NCBI RefSeq assembly: GCF_900170025.1
Contig: NZ_FWEX01000006.1
Location: forward strand, 514,501 to 578,500
Source: Nitrospira sp. ND1
Lineage (GTDB): Bacteria; Nitrospirota; Nitrospiria; Nitrospirales; Nitrospiraceae
DNA: 64,000 nucleotides
Reading direction: 5' to 3'
The translations under genes and the position numbers were made by a program. This document shows, piece after piece, positions 27,658-36,603 of the stretch. The notes beneath the pieces were generated by a model that had not been told where the DNA came from, searched no databases, and worked only from the letters and a program-made list of their open reading frames with translations. The stretch's first letter is position 1. Each line of letters opens with the position of its first letter.

Positions 27658-29383
27658 AGAAGAGGAAGTACCGCTGCGCCATGGGAAGAACCGAAACCGG
27701 CTCACATCTGAGCAGTTCCCCATTCGCGCGGACTTCGTACGTTTCCGAATCGACTTCGATCCGCGGCAAAGCATCGTTCAACTTCAAATCGCGTTTGCCG
27801 ATGTTGCGGCACCCCTTCACCGCCGCCACGCGCTTCTGCAGTCCCAACTGTTTCGGCACCTCTCGTTCCATTGCTGCCTGCGAGAGAAACGTCAGGCTCG
27901 TGGAGAAGGGGGTACGACCGAAGCTTCCGAACATAGGCCGCGTCAGCACCGGTTGCGGGGTCGGGATCGAAGCATTGGGATCACCCATGGCCGCCGACAT
28001 CGGAAAGCCCCCCTTGATCACGATCTCCGGCTTTACACCGAAGAACGCCGGCTTCCACAACACCAAATCCGCCAGCTTGCCGACTTCGACCGACCCCACC
28101 TTGTGGGCCACTCCATGCGCAATGGCGGGATTGATCGTGTATTTCGCCACATAGCGTCGCGCGCGCCAGTTATCATGTTGGCCATCCTGCTTCTCAACGC
28201 CGTGCTCCGACAAGTGGCCGCGCTGCACTTTCATTTTGTGCGCCGTCTGCCAGGTGCGGATGATGACTTCGCCCACGCGTCCCATCGCTTGTGAGTCGGA
28301 CGACATGATACTGATCGCGCCCATGTCGTGGAGAATGTCCTCGGCCGCAATGGTCTCACGACGAATACGTGATTCGGCGAAGGCGATATCTTCCGGCACT
28401 CGCGGATTCAGATGGTGGCACACCATCAGCATATCGAGATGTTCGTCCATCGTATTGATGGTGAACGGCATGGTGGGATTCGTCGAGGAGGGCAACACGT
28501 TCGGCTCGCCACACACCTTGATGATGTCCGGCGCATGGCCGCCGCCGGCGCCTTCAGTATGGAACGAGTGGATCGTCCGGCCCTTGAAGGCTTTGATCGT
28601 GTCTTCGACGAACCCGGCCTCATTGATCGTATCAGTGTGGATCGCCACCTGCACGTCATAACGTTCTGCCACACTCAGGCAGGTATCGATCGTAGCCGGT
28701 GTCGTCCCCCAGTCTTCATGCAACTTCAGGCCGATCGCACCCGCCTCAACCTGTTCGTTTAATCCTTCAGGCAGCGACGAGTTCCCCTTGCCCAAAAAAC
28801 CGAGATTGATCGGAAAACCATCCGCCGCCTCCAACATGCGATGAATGTTCCAGGGCCCCGGCGTACAGGTAGTGGCATTCGTGCCTGTCGCCGGCCCGGT
28901 GCCGCCGCCGATGAGCGTGGTCAATCCATTGGCCAAGGCTTCGGTGATGATCTGCGGACAAATAAAGTGGATATGCGTATCGATCCCGCCGGCCGTGACG
29001 ATCTTGCCTTCCGCAGACAACACCTCCGTGCAAGGCCCGATCTCCATGCCCTTCGTGACACCATCCATCAGATCGGGATTGCCGGCTTTGCCGAGGCTCA
29101 CGATTCGCCCGTCGCGAACACCGATGTCGGCCTTCACCACGCCCCACCAATCGATGATAACGGCATTCGTAATGACGAGATCCAGCCCGCCCTTCGCCCT
29201 GGTGGCAGTCGGCGACTGCCCCATGCCGTCGCGAATAACCTTGCCGCCGCCGAACTTCGCCTCTTCGCCGGGCATGGTCAGATCGCGCATGATTTCGACA
29301 ACCAGATCTGTATCGGCCAGGCGAATGCGATCTCCGGTCGTGGGGCCGTAAAGGTCGGCGTATTGGCGTCGTGGAATTTTCAT
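27656..29383 (-). CDS. ureC: Urease subunit alpha
   Basis: Catalytic nickel subunit hydrolysing urea to ammonia and carbamate in the cytosol. 575 aa. Nickel ligands and active-site residues are all present: His137 and His139 ([10 protein letters not shown]), carbamylated Lys220 (GLKLHEDWG), His249, His275 ([12 protein letters not shown]), and flap Cys322/His323 (MVCHHLN). I chose the ATG at 29383, preceded by GAGGA, over a frame opening at 29446, because homologues start at [15 protein letters not shown]. Confidence 0.98.
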   Translation of the reverse strand: MKIPRRQYADLYGPTTGDRIRLADTDLVVEIMRDLTMPGEEAKFGGGKVIRDGMGQSPTATRAKGGLDLVITNAVIIDWWGVVKADIGVRDGRIVSLGKAGNPDLMDGVTKGMEIGPCTEVLSAEGKIVTAGGIDTHIHFICPQIITEALANGLTTLIGGGTGPATGTNATTCTPGPWNIHRMLEAADGFPINLGFLGKGNSSLPEGLNEQVEAGAIGLKLHEDWGTTPATIDTCLSVAERYDVQVAIHTDTINEAGFVEDTIKAFKGRTIHSFHTEGAGGGHAPDIIKVCGEPNVLPSSTNPTMPFTINTMDEHLDMLMVCHHLNPRVPEDIAFAESRIRRETIAAEDILHDMGAISIMSSDSQAMGRVGEVIIRTWQTAHKMKVQRGHLSEHGVEKQDGQHDNWRARRYVAKYTINPAIAHGVAHKVGSVEVGKLADLVLWKPAFFGVKPEIVIKGGFPMSAAMGDPNASIPTPQPVLTRPMFGSFGRTPFSTSLTFLSQAAMEREVPKQLGLQKRVAAVKGCRNIGKRDLKLNDALPRIEVDSETYEVRANGELLRCEPVSVLPMAQRYFLF

Positions 29384-29423
29384 ATGGTCCTCGTGAAGGG
29401 TCGTTCGTGAAACGTATCTCGTG

Positions 29424-29885
29424 TCAGCGCTTAGCGACAAAGCCACGTTCCACGGCTCGTTCCAGCGCAGCCGCCTTCACCTGCGCATCATCCAGCTTGC
29501 CGTTCACCAAACCATTGATGCCATAGGCCACACGGTTGCCGCCGAGTGCGACGAGCGTCACTCGCTTAGACTCGCCAGGCTCGAACCGCACCGCCGTTCC
29601 GGCCGGCACTTGCAGACGAAACCCATAGCTCTTTTCACGATCAAATGTGAGCGCTCGATTGGCCTCGAAAAAATGGCAATGGGAGCCAACCTGGATCGGC
29701 CGATCACCGGTATTGGACACGGTCAGGTCGAGCGTCTGTCGGCCATGCAGGGCGATGATGTCGCCTTCACCGAGAATGACTTCTCCGGGGATGACGGGTG
29801 CAGGCATTGCAAGGCTGCGCTGGCTCTTTGCGCGAGACGACATTGATCGTGGCTTCTTCTCGGCTATCTTAGATTTCCTCTTCAT
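29424..29885 (-). CDS. ureB: Urease subunit beta with basic N-terminal extension
   Basis: Structural urease subunit. The core (from [17 protein letters not shown], residue 27) carries [22 protein letters not shown] and [17 protein letters not shown], as in all UreB. The frame from 29885 adds 26 Lys/Arg/Ser-rich residues. It starts 8 bases after the ureA stop, which favours it, but the ATG at 29807 would give a standard-length protein. The start is uncertain. Confidence 0.93.
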   Translation of the reverse strand: MKRKSKIAEKKPRSMSSRAKSQRSLAMPAPVIPGEVILGEGDIIALHGRQTLDLTVSNTGDRPIQVGSHCHFFEANRALTFDREKSYGFRLQVPAGTAVRFEPGESKRVTLVALGGNRVAYGINGLVNGKLDDAQVKAAALERAVERGFVAKR

Positions 29886-29893
29886 TCAATCAC

Positions 29894-30196
29894 CTACCGG
29901 ATCGGCTCATGCACGGTCACCAGTTTCGTGCCATCAGGGAACGTGCCCTCGACCTGAAGTTCGGGAATCATTTCCGGCACACCGGACATCACATCTTTTC
30001 GACTAAGCAGCGTGGCGCCGTAACTCATCAATTCCGACACCGACTTGCCGTCGCGAATTCCCTCAAGGATTTCTGCCGTGATGAAGGCGACGGCTTCCGG
30101 GTGGTTGAGCTTCAGCCCGCGCCCCTTGCGCTCTTTCGCCAAATTCGCCGCCACATAGATCAATAACTTTTCCTGCTCACGCGGTGTCAGATGCAT
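29894..30196 (-). CDS. ureA: Urease subunit gamma
   Basis: 100-aa structural subunit with the canonical [27 protein letters not shown] start region and the [13 protein letters not shown] and [24 protein letters not shown] blocks. First of the urease structural genes, 34 bases after the small lipoprotein gene. Confidence 0.97.
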   Translation of the reverse strand: MHLTPREQEKLLIYVAANLAKERKGRGLKLNHPEAVAFITAEILEGIRDGKSVSELMSYGATLLSRKDVMSGVPEMIPELQVEGTFPDGTKLVTVHEPIR

Positions 30197-30230
30197 TCCA
30201 AACCCTCATTCAATTGTCATGCGGAAGCCG

Positions 30231-30623
30231 TTAATCGTGCGTCAGCGAGATCGCCGGCACAGCCAGGACTTCCTTCGCATCGAAGACATCGTCTGCGCCA
30301 ACCGGCTTCATCCCCTTATACATCGTCACCGTCATCGAGGTGCGCCGTGAGAGCGCCAACACATCAGCCCGCTGAGCGAGGTGGAAGAAATCGTAGCCCT
30401 CGCGCAATGTCAGCTCGGCGCAACGCCGCCTCAAATAAGCATCCAACTGCTCCTGCGAGGTGAACGAACTGACCCGATACTCGACACGGAAGACGTTCTC
30501 CTTGAGTTGCTCGACCTCATCCTTATCAGCCCCTGCAAGCGGAGTATAATTACCGGTTGTACAAGCTGCCAAAGTAAGGAGACACGCCACAAACGGCATC
30601 TTAAAAGATGTCTTAAGAACCAT
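30231..30623 (-). CDS. Small lipoprotein inside the urea operon
   Basis: 130-aa protein with signal peptide and lipobox LTLAAC-T. The mature part (VEYRVSSFTSQEQLDAYLRRRCAELTLREGYDFFHL) resembles the CC0125/CC1285-type lipoproteins, which keep a LRRCAE-Cys and GYDFF block. Function unknown. It lies between urtE and ureA in the same direction; gaps of 216 and 34 bases suggest it is cotranscribed with ureA. GAGGGGGA precedes the ATG. Confidence 0.75.
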   Translation of the reverse strand: MVLKTSFKMPFVACLLTLAACTTGNYTPLAGADKDEVEQLKENVFRVEYRVSSFTSQEQLDAYLRRRCAELTLREGYDFFHLAQRADVLALSRRTSMTVTMYKGMKPVGADDVFDAKEVLAVPAISLTHD

Positions 30624-30793
30624 TCCCCCTCAGGTAGGAAAAAGAACAGCCAACACGGCATGCGGCACACATACTAGCCAGGGAAGCCCATCAGATCAAC
30701 CGTATCCTTTCGCTATCCTGGCCCGAGGTATAGCTCTCCGCAGAGCGGCACAGGTAGCCCAGATGCGATTGTCGAACCAGGGCCTTCTGAGGC

Positions 30794-30815
30794 CGCGCGT
30801 TGCGCGAGCAGGAGA
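30794..30815 (-). repeat. Third copy of the TCTCC-TGCTCG-ACGCGC repeat
   Basis: The minus strand reads TCTCCTGCTCGCGCAACGCG, close to 4970-4991 and 5027-5050 on the plus strand. It lies just after the urtE stop. Confidence 0.5.
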
Positions 30816-30839
30816 CGACCCCCAGCTCCTCTGTCCTGA

Positions 30840-31550
30840 TCACACCGTCAAGTGCTGTTTCACCATCTCAGCGCTGAGCTCATCTTTTTTCCCCGCGGCC
30901 ATCACCGTTCCCTTCGCCATCACGACATAACTGTCCGCCAGTCGCGCGGCGAAGTGCAGGCCCTGCTCAACCAGAACAATCGCAAACCGGCGCGCCGTTT
31001 TAAACCCGATGATGACGTCTTCGATCTGGTCGACGATCGACGGCTGAATGCCTTCGGTGGGTTCGTCCAATAACAGCACCTTCGGGCTCGACAGGATAGC
31101 GCGCCCGATTGCGAGCTGTTGTTGTTCCCCGCCGCTCAAGACCCCGCCCGGCCTCTCCAGAATTTGCGTGAGCTTCGGAAACAGCGTGAACACCTCGTCG
31201 AACGCGGCTTTCTCCGACGTGCCATTCGCCGAAGTCCCACGCGCCCAAAATCCCAATTGCAGATTTTCGCGTACGCTGAGATGCGGAATAATCTCTCGCC
31301 CCTGAGGCACATAGGCAAGGCCGCGCTTGGCCCGCCGGTCGGTCGACGCCTTGGTGATATCGCTTCCATCGAAAAAAACGCTTCCGCTACGGACGGGCAA
31401 CAGGCCCATGATGGCCTTGAGGGTCGTGGACTTGCCGACGCCGTTACGCCCCATCACGCAGGCGACCTGCCCCGCCTCGATGTCAAACGAGACGTTCCGC
31501 AGGATATGGCTTTCACCGTAATAGACGTTAACCTTTTCAAGTCGTAGCAT
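30840..31550 (-). CDS. urtE: Urea ABC transporter ATP-binding protein UrtE
   Basis: One of two ATPases of the urea importer (branched-chain amino acid transporter family). 236 aa with Walker A GRNGVGKST, signature LSGGEQQQLAIGRA and Walker B VLLLDEPTEGIQPSIV, a LivF-like arrangement. Last urt gene, separated from urtD by a palindromic repeat. Confidence 0.95.
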   Translation of the reverse strand: MLRLEKVNVYYGESHILRNVSFDIEAGQVACVMGRNGVGKSTTLKAIMGLLPVRSGSVFFDGSDITKASTDRRAKRGLAYVPQGREIIPHLSVRENLQLGFWARGTSANGTSEKAAFDEVFTLFPKLTQILERPGGVLSGGEQQQLAIGRAILSSPKVLLLDEPTEGIQPSIVDQIEDVIIGFKTARRFAIVLVEQGLHFAARLADSYVVMAKGTVMAAGKKDELSAEMVKQHLTV

Positions 31551-31571
31551 CGTATTTCTTGATTACCACTT

Positions 31572-31694
31572 CAGGATGTTCAAAAGAGTGTCCAGCACGG
31601 CCGCAGGTGAGACAAAACCGGAGGCGTATCCTTGCGGTACGTTGAGAAGCGTGCCGAGCCGAGAACGCCGCTGGAAGCACGTTTCAACATCCTA
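31572..31694 (+). repeat. Palindromic intergenic repeat, copy 3 (urtD-urtE gap)
   Basis: Plus-strand form begins AGGATGTTCAAAAGAGTG and ends CACGTTTCAACATCCT. It has GGCCGCAG, GGAGGCGTATCC, GGTACGTTGAG and GAGAACGCCG blocks in the same order as the other copies. It abuts the urtD stop (31695) inside the urea operon. Confidence 0.8.
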
Positions 31695-32462
31695 CTACCC
31701 CTGCGCCACCTTCTGGCGCCCCAGATAAATCTCTCTTACCCGGTCATCTGCCTGCACTTTTTCCACCGACCCTTCGCAGATCACGGTTCCCTCATGCAGC
31801 ACGGTCACGGTCCGCGCGATCTGCCGGACAAACTCCATGTCATGCTCGATGACAACGATGGCATGCCTCTTCGCCAGTGACTGAAGCAGCAGGCCTGTCT
31901 GCGCGGTCTCTTCATCCGTCATGCCGGCTACCGGCTCATCCACCAGCAGCAACTCAGGGTCCTGTAAAATGACCATGCCGATTTCGAGCCATTGCTTCTG
32001 GCCATGAGAAAGGGACCCGGCGCGCAGCGACGCCTGCCCCGTGAGACCGATCGTCTCCAAGGCCTCGTCGATTTGCTGCCGCTCTGCTTGGGTGGACTGG
32101 CCCCTCAACGTCGACAACACGCCCTTGCTGGGACGGCTCAACGACAGATCCAGATTGTCCCACACGGTGAGGTTGCCATAGATGGAGGGGGCCTGGAATT
32201 TGCGCCCGATTCCCAGCTGCGTAATCTCATACTCCCGCATGCCGATCAGGTCCATGTCTTTGCCGAAGATCACACGCCCGGCCACCGGTTTGGTCTTGCC
32301 CGAAATGACATCGAGCAACGTCGTCTTGCCGGCTCCGTTCGGGCCGATCACCACCCGCAGTTCGCGATGGTTGACGATGAAATTTAGATTGTTCAACGCT
32401 TTGAACCCGTCATAATCGACGACAACGCCTTCCAAATAGATAATGGAACCGTGTTCCGTCAT
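31695..32462 (-). CDS. urtD: Urea ABC transporter ATP-binding protein UrtD
   Basis: LivG-like ATPase of the urea importer, 255 aa. Walker [10 protein letters not shown], signature LSHGQKQWLEIGMV, Walker B LLLVDEPVAGMTDEE. The ATG at 32462 follows AGGAGG and overlaps the urtC stop (ATGA); a longer upstream frame lies within urtC. The signature Q-W-L-E-I is typical of UrtD as opposed to LivG. Confidence 0.95.
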   Translation of the reverse strand: MTEHGSIIYLEGVVVDYDGFKALNNLNFIVNHRELRVVIGPNGAGKTTLLDVISGKTKPVAGRVIFGKDMDLIGMREYEITQLGIGRKFQAPSIYGNLTVWDNLDLSLSRPSKGVLSTLRGQSTQAERQQIDEALETIGLTGQASLRAGSLSHGQKQWLEIGMVILQDPELLLVDEPVAGMTDEETAQTGLLLQSLAKRHAIVVIEHDMEFVRQIARTVTVLHEGTVICEGSVEKVQADDRVREIYLGRQKVAQG

Positions 32463-33604
32463 GCCTGTTCCTCCTCGACCGCAGGGGGCTTTCGCAATCG
32501 GGCGCTCCACTCCAAAGCCTTCTCACGCACCTGCGTGCTGATCCCCATAACCCCGTCGGGAAACAACAGCACCACCACAACAAACAGTCCCCCCAGGAAA
32601 AACGGCCACAGTTCCGGAAAGTGATTCGTGAGAATGCTGCGGCCTAGATTGACGCCGACGGCGCCGACAATGGCACCGACAAGCGTCGCGCGGCCTCCCA
32701 CTGCTACCCAAATAACCATTTCAAGCGAGGGCAATACCCCCATCTGCGCCGGAGTAATGATCCCGACTTGCGGGACATACAGAATTCCGGCTAGGCCCGC
32801 CAGCGCTGCGGAGACCACAAAAACAAACAATTTGTAATTGGCCGGCGCGTAACCAGAAAACAGGACGCGTTGCTCGCTGTCGCGAATGGCGATCAGCACC
32901 CGGCCGGCCCGCGACGCAATGATCCAGCGGCACAGCACATAGGATCCGCCCAGACACAACACCGTCACAACATAGAGGGCCAGTTGTGTTCCAGGTTCAG
33001 ATAGGCGAAAGCCTAAAATGGTTTTAAAGTCCGTTAGACCGTTGGTCCCGCCAAGGTTCGTTTCATTCCGATTGAACACGAGCCAGGCCATGAGGGCCAA
33101 GGCCTGCGTGATGATCGCGAAATACACGCCACGAATCCGGCTGCGAAAGGCAAGAAAGCCGAATAGCAACGCAAAGCCCGCCGGCACCAGCAGGCCGGCC
33201 AGGACGGCAGCCGTGAAGCTGTAGAAGGGCCTCCAGAATAACGGCAACTCCGTCACCTGATTCCAGACCATGAAGTCCGGCAGGGCGCTGCCGTAGACAC
33301 TCTCGTTCCCGATCGTGAGCATGAGGTGCATCCCGATGCAGTAGGCACCCACACCAAAGAACACCCCCTGCCCCAAACTGAGGATGCCTGCGTACCCCCA
33401 GATGAGATCGAGGCCGAGCGCAAGGATGGCAAACGCCAGAAACTTTCCAAAGCGGTTCAAGGCAAAATCGGACACATGCAACCAGGAATCCTCGGCCGGC
33501 AACACGTTGAGAATCGGCAGCACAAAGAGAAGTATAAACCCGATGCCCCAAAGGATGGGGCCTTCGTTTCGTGTGTTCGACTGTGACGCCAATGATTCTC
33601 CCAT
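32459..33604 (-). CDS. urtC: Urea ABC transporter permease UrtC
   Basis: LivM-like inner-membrane permease, 381 aa with about ten hydrophobic helices. Family motifs include LGLDLIWGYAGILSLGQGVFFGVGAY, RSRIRGVYFAIITQALALMAW and NLGGTNGLTDF. GGAAGA precedes the ATG. It follows urtB by 14 bases. Confidence 0.95.
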   Translation of the reverse strand: MGESLASQSNTRNEGPILWGIGFILLFVLPILNVLPAEDSWLHVSDFALNRFGKFLAFAILALGLDLIWGYAGILSLGQGVFFGVGAYCIGMHLMLTIGNESVYGSALPDFMVWNQVTELPLFWRPFYSFTAAVLAGLLVPAGFALLFGFLAFRSRIRGVYFAIITQALALMAWLVFNRNETNLGGTNGLTDFKTILGFRLSEPGTQLALYVVTVLCLGGSYVLCRWIIASRAGRVLIAIRDSEQRVLFSGYAPANYKLFVFVVSAALAGLAGILYVPQVGIITPAQMGVLPSLEMVIWVAVGGRATLVGAIVGAVGVNLGRSILTNHFPELWPFFLGGLFVVVVLLFPDGVMGISTQVREKALEWSARLRKPPAVEEEQA

Positions 33605-33618
33605 TCTTCCGGAAATGC

Positions 33619-35160
33619 CTATCCTTCTGCGTGACGCCCCTTGACCGCAAACAGTCCGGCCGGCCGTCGCTGGAGGAAGAGAATCACCAGCACAAGGATC
33701 AAGACCTTGCCGTAGACCGCTCCAAGACTGGGCTCCATCACTTTGTTCAACCCGCCGATCCCCAACGAGGCAATGATGGTGCCGGCAAGTTTCCCGACAC
33801 CGCCTGTCACCACCACCATGAATGAATCCACGATGTAGTTTTGCCCGAGTCCCGGCTCCACATTCCCGACCAGCGTTAAGGCCCAGCCCGCGATCCCGGC
33901 CAAGCCGGACCCGAAGGCAAACGTGTACGCATCGACCTTCCTGGTGGGGATACCCAGGCAGGCGCTCATGTTGCGGTTCTGCGTCACGGCTCGCACTCGT
34001 AACCCTAAGCTCGACCGAAACAGAAATGCGTAAATCCCGGTCACACAGAGGATGGAGAGGCCGATGATGAACAGGCGATTAAACGGCAAAAACACCCCCA
34101 CCATGGCCTGCGTCCCGCCGTTTAGCCAGGCAGGAGCCGCGACCGCCGTCAAATCCCCGAAATAGATCCGTGCCCCCTGAATCAGAATCAGGCTCACGCC
34201 CCAGGTCGCCAGCATCGTCTCTAAAGGACGTCCGTAGAGGAAGCGAATCACCGTCGCTTCCAGGATAAATCCGAGCAAGCCGGCAGCGAGAAACGAGGCC
34301 GGCAATGCCGCAAGGTAGTATGAATCAAGCCAGGCTGGAGGGGCATAGAGCTTGAAGCATTCCTGCATCACAAACGTGGCATAGGCGCCGATCATCATCA
34401 GTTCGCCGTGCGCCATATTGATGACGCCCATCAACCCAAAGACAATCGCGAGTCCCACGGACATGATGAGAAGGATGGAACTCAGACTGATGCCGCGAAA
34501 CACCGTTTCGATCACCGTCGACCAGACGTTCCAGGTTTCAATCTGCTCGATGGCAAGAGTCGCCACCGGCGCAAGCGTTTTCTGCTGCTCGGTACTGTTC
34601 GGGTCACTGGCGGCGTGCACCAGTTCCTTCAATGCCGGGACTGCGTTCTGACTACGCATCTCCCCCAATTTCGCCGCAGCCTGCGCCTTCACGTTCGGAT
34701 CGTTAGAAGCGAGCTTCAGCAACTGTGTGGACTCGTCCATCGCATACCGAGCCCACCGGTGGGTCTCACCGCTCGCCGCCGCTTCCAACCAGGGAATGGC
34801 CATGACTCGCCCGCCCGTCCCCAGGTCGGTCGCAGCCGAGCGCCGCGTGTCGGCATCCAGGCTGGCCAGGTTGGCGCGGTGTCTCCAGGCATCGGCCACC
34901 GGCTTGATCGCCATGCGCAGACTTCTATCCGCGTTGGCCCGCAACTCCTCCAACCGTGGCAACCAGGTGATGTCCCCCTGTTCGATCAACAGACCAATCG
35001 CCCGTTCTCGCACCGATTCTTCGTCACTCGACAACTCTTTCAACACCTGCTCAAGTTGATCCGGCGCGGAGGCACCGGGACGTGCCTCCGCCCCAGACCC
35101 GTCCGTCACGCCCAATGTCACCGCGCACCAGACCAACAGGATCCCCACGAGGAAATTCAT
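33619..35160 (-). CDS. urtB: Urea ABC transporter permease UrtB
   Basis: LivH-like permease with the extra N-terminal exported region usual for UrtB. A signal peptide (MNFLVGILLVWCAVTLG) comes first. About 190 periplasmic residues with HEAT-like repeats follow (LEQVLKELSSDEESVRERAIGLLI, SNDPNVKAQAAAKLGEM). The membrane part has GLMGVINMAHGELMMIGAYAT and GIAGWALTLVGNVEPGLGQNYIVDSF. I chose ATG 35160 because the signal peptide begins there; a GTG at 35208 overlapping the urtA stop is also possible. Neither has a good ribosome site. Confidence 0.93.
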   Translation of the reverse strand: MNFLVGILLVWCAVTLGVTDGSGAEARPGASAPDQLEQVLKELSSDEESVRERAIGLLIEQGDITWLPRLEELRANADRSLRMAIKPVADAWRHRANLASLDADTRRSAATDLGTGGRVMAIPWLEAAASGETHRWARYAMDESTQLLKLASNDPNVKAQAAAKLGEMRSQNAVPALKELVHAASDPNSTEQQKTLAPVATLAIEQIETWNVWSTVIETVFRGISLSSILLIMSVGLAIVFGLMGVINMAHGELMMIGAYATFVMQECFKLYAPPAWLDSYYLAALPASFLAAGLLGFILEATVIRFLYGRPLETMLATWGVSLILIQGARIYFGDLTAVAAPAWLNGGTQAMVGVFLPFNRLFIIGLSILCVTGIYAFLFRSSLGLRVRAVTQNRNMSACLGIPTRKVDAYTFAFGSGLAGIAGWALTLVGNVEPGLGQNYIVDSFMVVVTGGVGKLAGTIIASLGIGGLNKVMEPSLGAVYGKVLILVLVILFLQRRPAGLFAVKGRHAEG

Positions 35161-35209
35161 TCGCAGTGTGCTTTCATGCGTGTGTGAGTCACTCCGTGCT
35201 CTGCTCACA

Positions 35210-36574
35210 TCAGGCTTTCTTATAGGTGCCTTGATGATTTACCCAATCGCATCCCTTTTCCGGATTCGTATACTCGCTCCACGGTTCCGGTTTGACCAAA
35301 CCTTTCGATCGCCAGACGACTTTGAACTGGCCGTCCTTGAGAATTTCGCCGATCAGCACGGGTTTGTTCGTATGGTGGTTAGCTTCGTCCATCACGATCT
35401 CTCCGCCCGGCGCGAGGAACTTCTGGCCGTACACGGCCTTGCGAACCACGTCCACCTCGATGCTGCCTGCCTTCTCAACCGCTTGTTTCCACACGTGCAC
35501 ACCAAAATAGGCGGCTTCCATCGGATCGTCGGTGACACGTTTGTCACTGTCCGGCAGATTGTTCTTCTTGCAGTAAGCTTTGAAGCTCGCCACGAACTGC
35601 TTGTTCTGCGGCGTGTCGACGCTTTGATAGTAATTCCATGCCGCCAAATGCCCAACCAGTGCCGTCTTGTCCATTCCACGCAGCTCGTCTTCCGCCACGC
35701 TGAAGGCCATAATCGGCGCGTCTTCGGCACGTAGACCTTGATTGGCAAACTCCTTATAGAAGGGGACATTGCTGTCGCCGTTGATCGTGCTGATGACACA
35801 GGCACCGCCCCCGGCCGAGAATTTCTTAATCTTCCCGACGATCGTCTGATAGTCTTGATGATGGAACGGCGTGTACTCCTCCATGATGTTGGCCGCGGGC
35901 ACTTTCTTGGCCAGCAACATGGCACGAAGAATCTTGTTCGTCGTCCGTGGGTAGACGTAATCCGTTCCCAACAGATAGAACTTTTTAAACCCGCCCCCTT
36001 CCTTGCTCATCAGATATTCCACGGCCGGCACCGCCTGCTGGTTGACCGCCGCCCCGGTGTAGAAGACATTCTTGGAACACTCTTCCCCTTCATACTGCAC
36101 GGGATAGAAGAGCAAGCCATTATTCTTTTCAAACACCGGCAAAACAGACTTCCGACTGACCGACGTCCAGCATCCAAAGACCACCGCAACCTTGTCTTGC
36201 ACCAATAGTTGTTTGGCCTTCTCCGAGAACAAATCCCAATTCGAAGCCGGATCGACGACGACCAGTTTCAGCTGGCGCCCCAGCAGCCCGCCTTTCGCAT
36301 TAATTTCTTCGACCGCCATCGAGACGACGTCCTTCAACGACACCTCGCTGATCGCCATCGTGCCGCTGAGCGAGTGCAACACCCCGACCTTGATCGGTTC
36401 CTTGTCGGCCCCATAGGAGAGCGCCCAGTTCCCGAGGTTTCCCAACAACGCGGCAATCCCGATCCCGACCGCGGTTCGAGAACTCCGCACCAAAAATTCA
36501 CGCCGCGAGGAGGACTCCTCAGGCATCGAACCGGATGTCACGTCATCTATCCCCTGTCGTTTCTGAGTGCTCAT
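35210..36574 (-). CDS. urtA: Urea ABC transporter substrate-binding protein UrtA
   Basis: Periplasmic urea receptor, 454 aa. The N-terminus has a twin-arginine signal (SSSRREFLVRSS followed by a hydrophobic stretch GIGIAALLGNLGNWAL). The mature fold starts IKVGVLHSLSGTMAISEVS and contains VVFGCWTSVSRKSVLPVFE and LVGHLAAWNYYQSVDTP, characteristic of UrtA. Start at 36574 after AAGGAG. First transporter gene after the porin. Confidence 0.96.
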   Translation of the reverse strand: MSTQKRQGIDDVTSGSMPEESSSRREFLVRSSRTAVGIGIAALLGNLGNWALSYGADKEPIKVGVLHSLSGTMAISEVSLKDVVSMAVEEINAKGGLLGRQLKLVVVDPASNWDLFSEKAKQLLVQDKVAVVFGCWTSVSRKSVLPVFEKNNGLLFYPVQYEGEECSKNVFYTGAAVNQQAVPAVEYLMSKEGGGFKKFYLLGTDYVYPRTTNKILRAMLLAKKVPAANIMEEYTPFHHQDYQTIVGKIKKFSAGGGACVISTINGDSNVPFYKEFANQGLRAEDAPIMAFSVAEDELRGMDKTALVGHLAAWNYYQSVDTPQNKQFVASFKAYCKKNNLPDSDKRVTDDPMEAAYFGVHVWKQAVEKAGSIEVDVVRKAVYGQKFLAPGGEIVMDEANHHTNKPVLIGEILKDGQFKVVWRSKGLVKPEPWSEYTNPEKGCDWVNHQGTYKKA

Positions 36575-36603
36575 CGTTCGACTCCTTTCACCGTCATCGC
36601 TGG

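Noticed and set aside
33619-35160. UrtB N-terminal HEAT-like periplasmic region as a novel fusion
   Set aside because: An extra N-terminal exported region is common in UrtB proteins and length is normal for the family.
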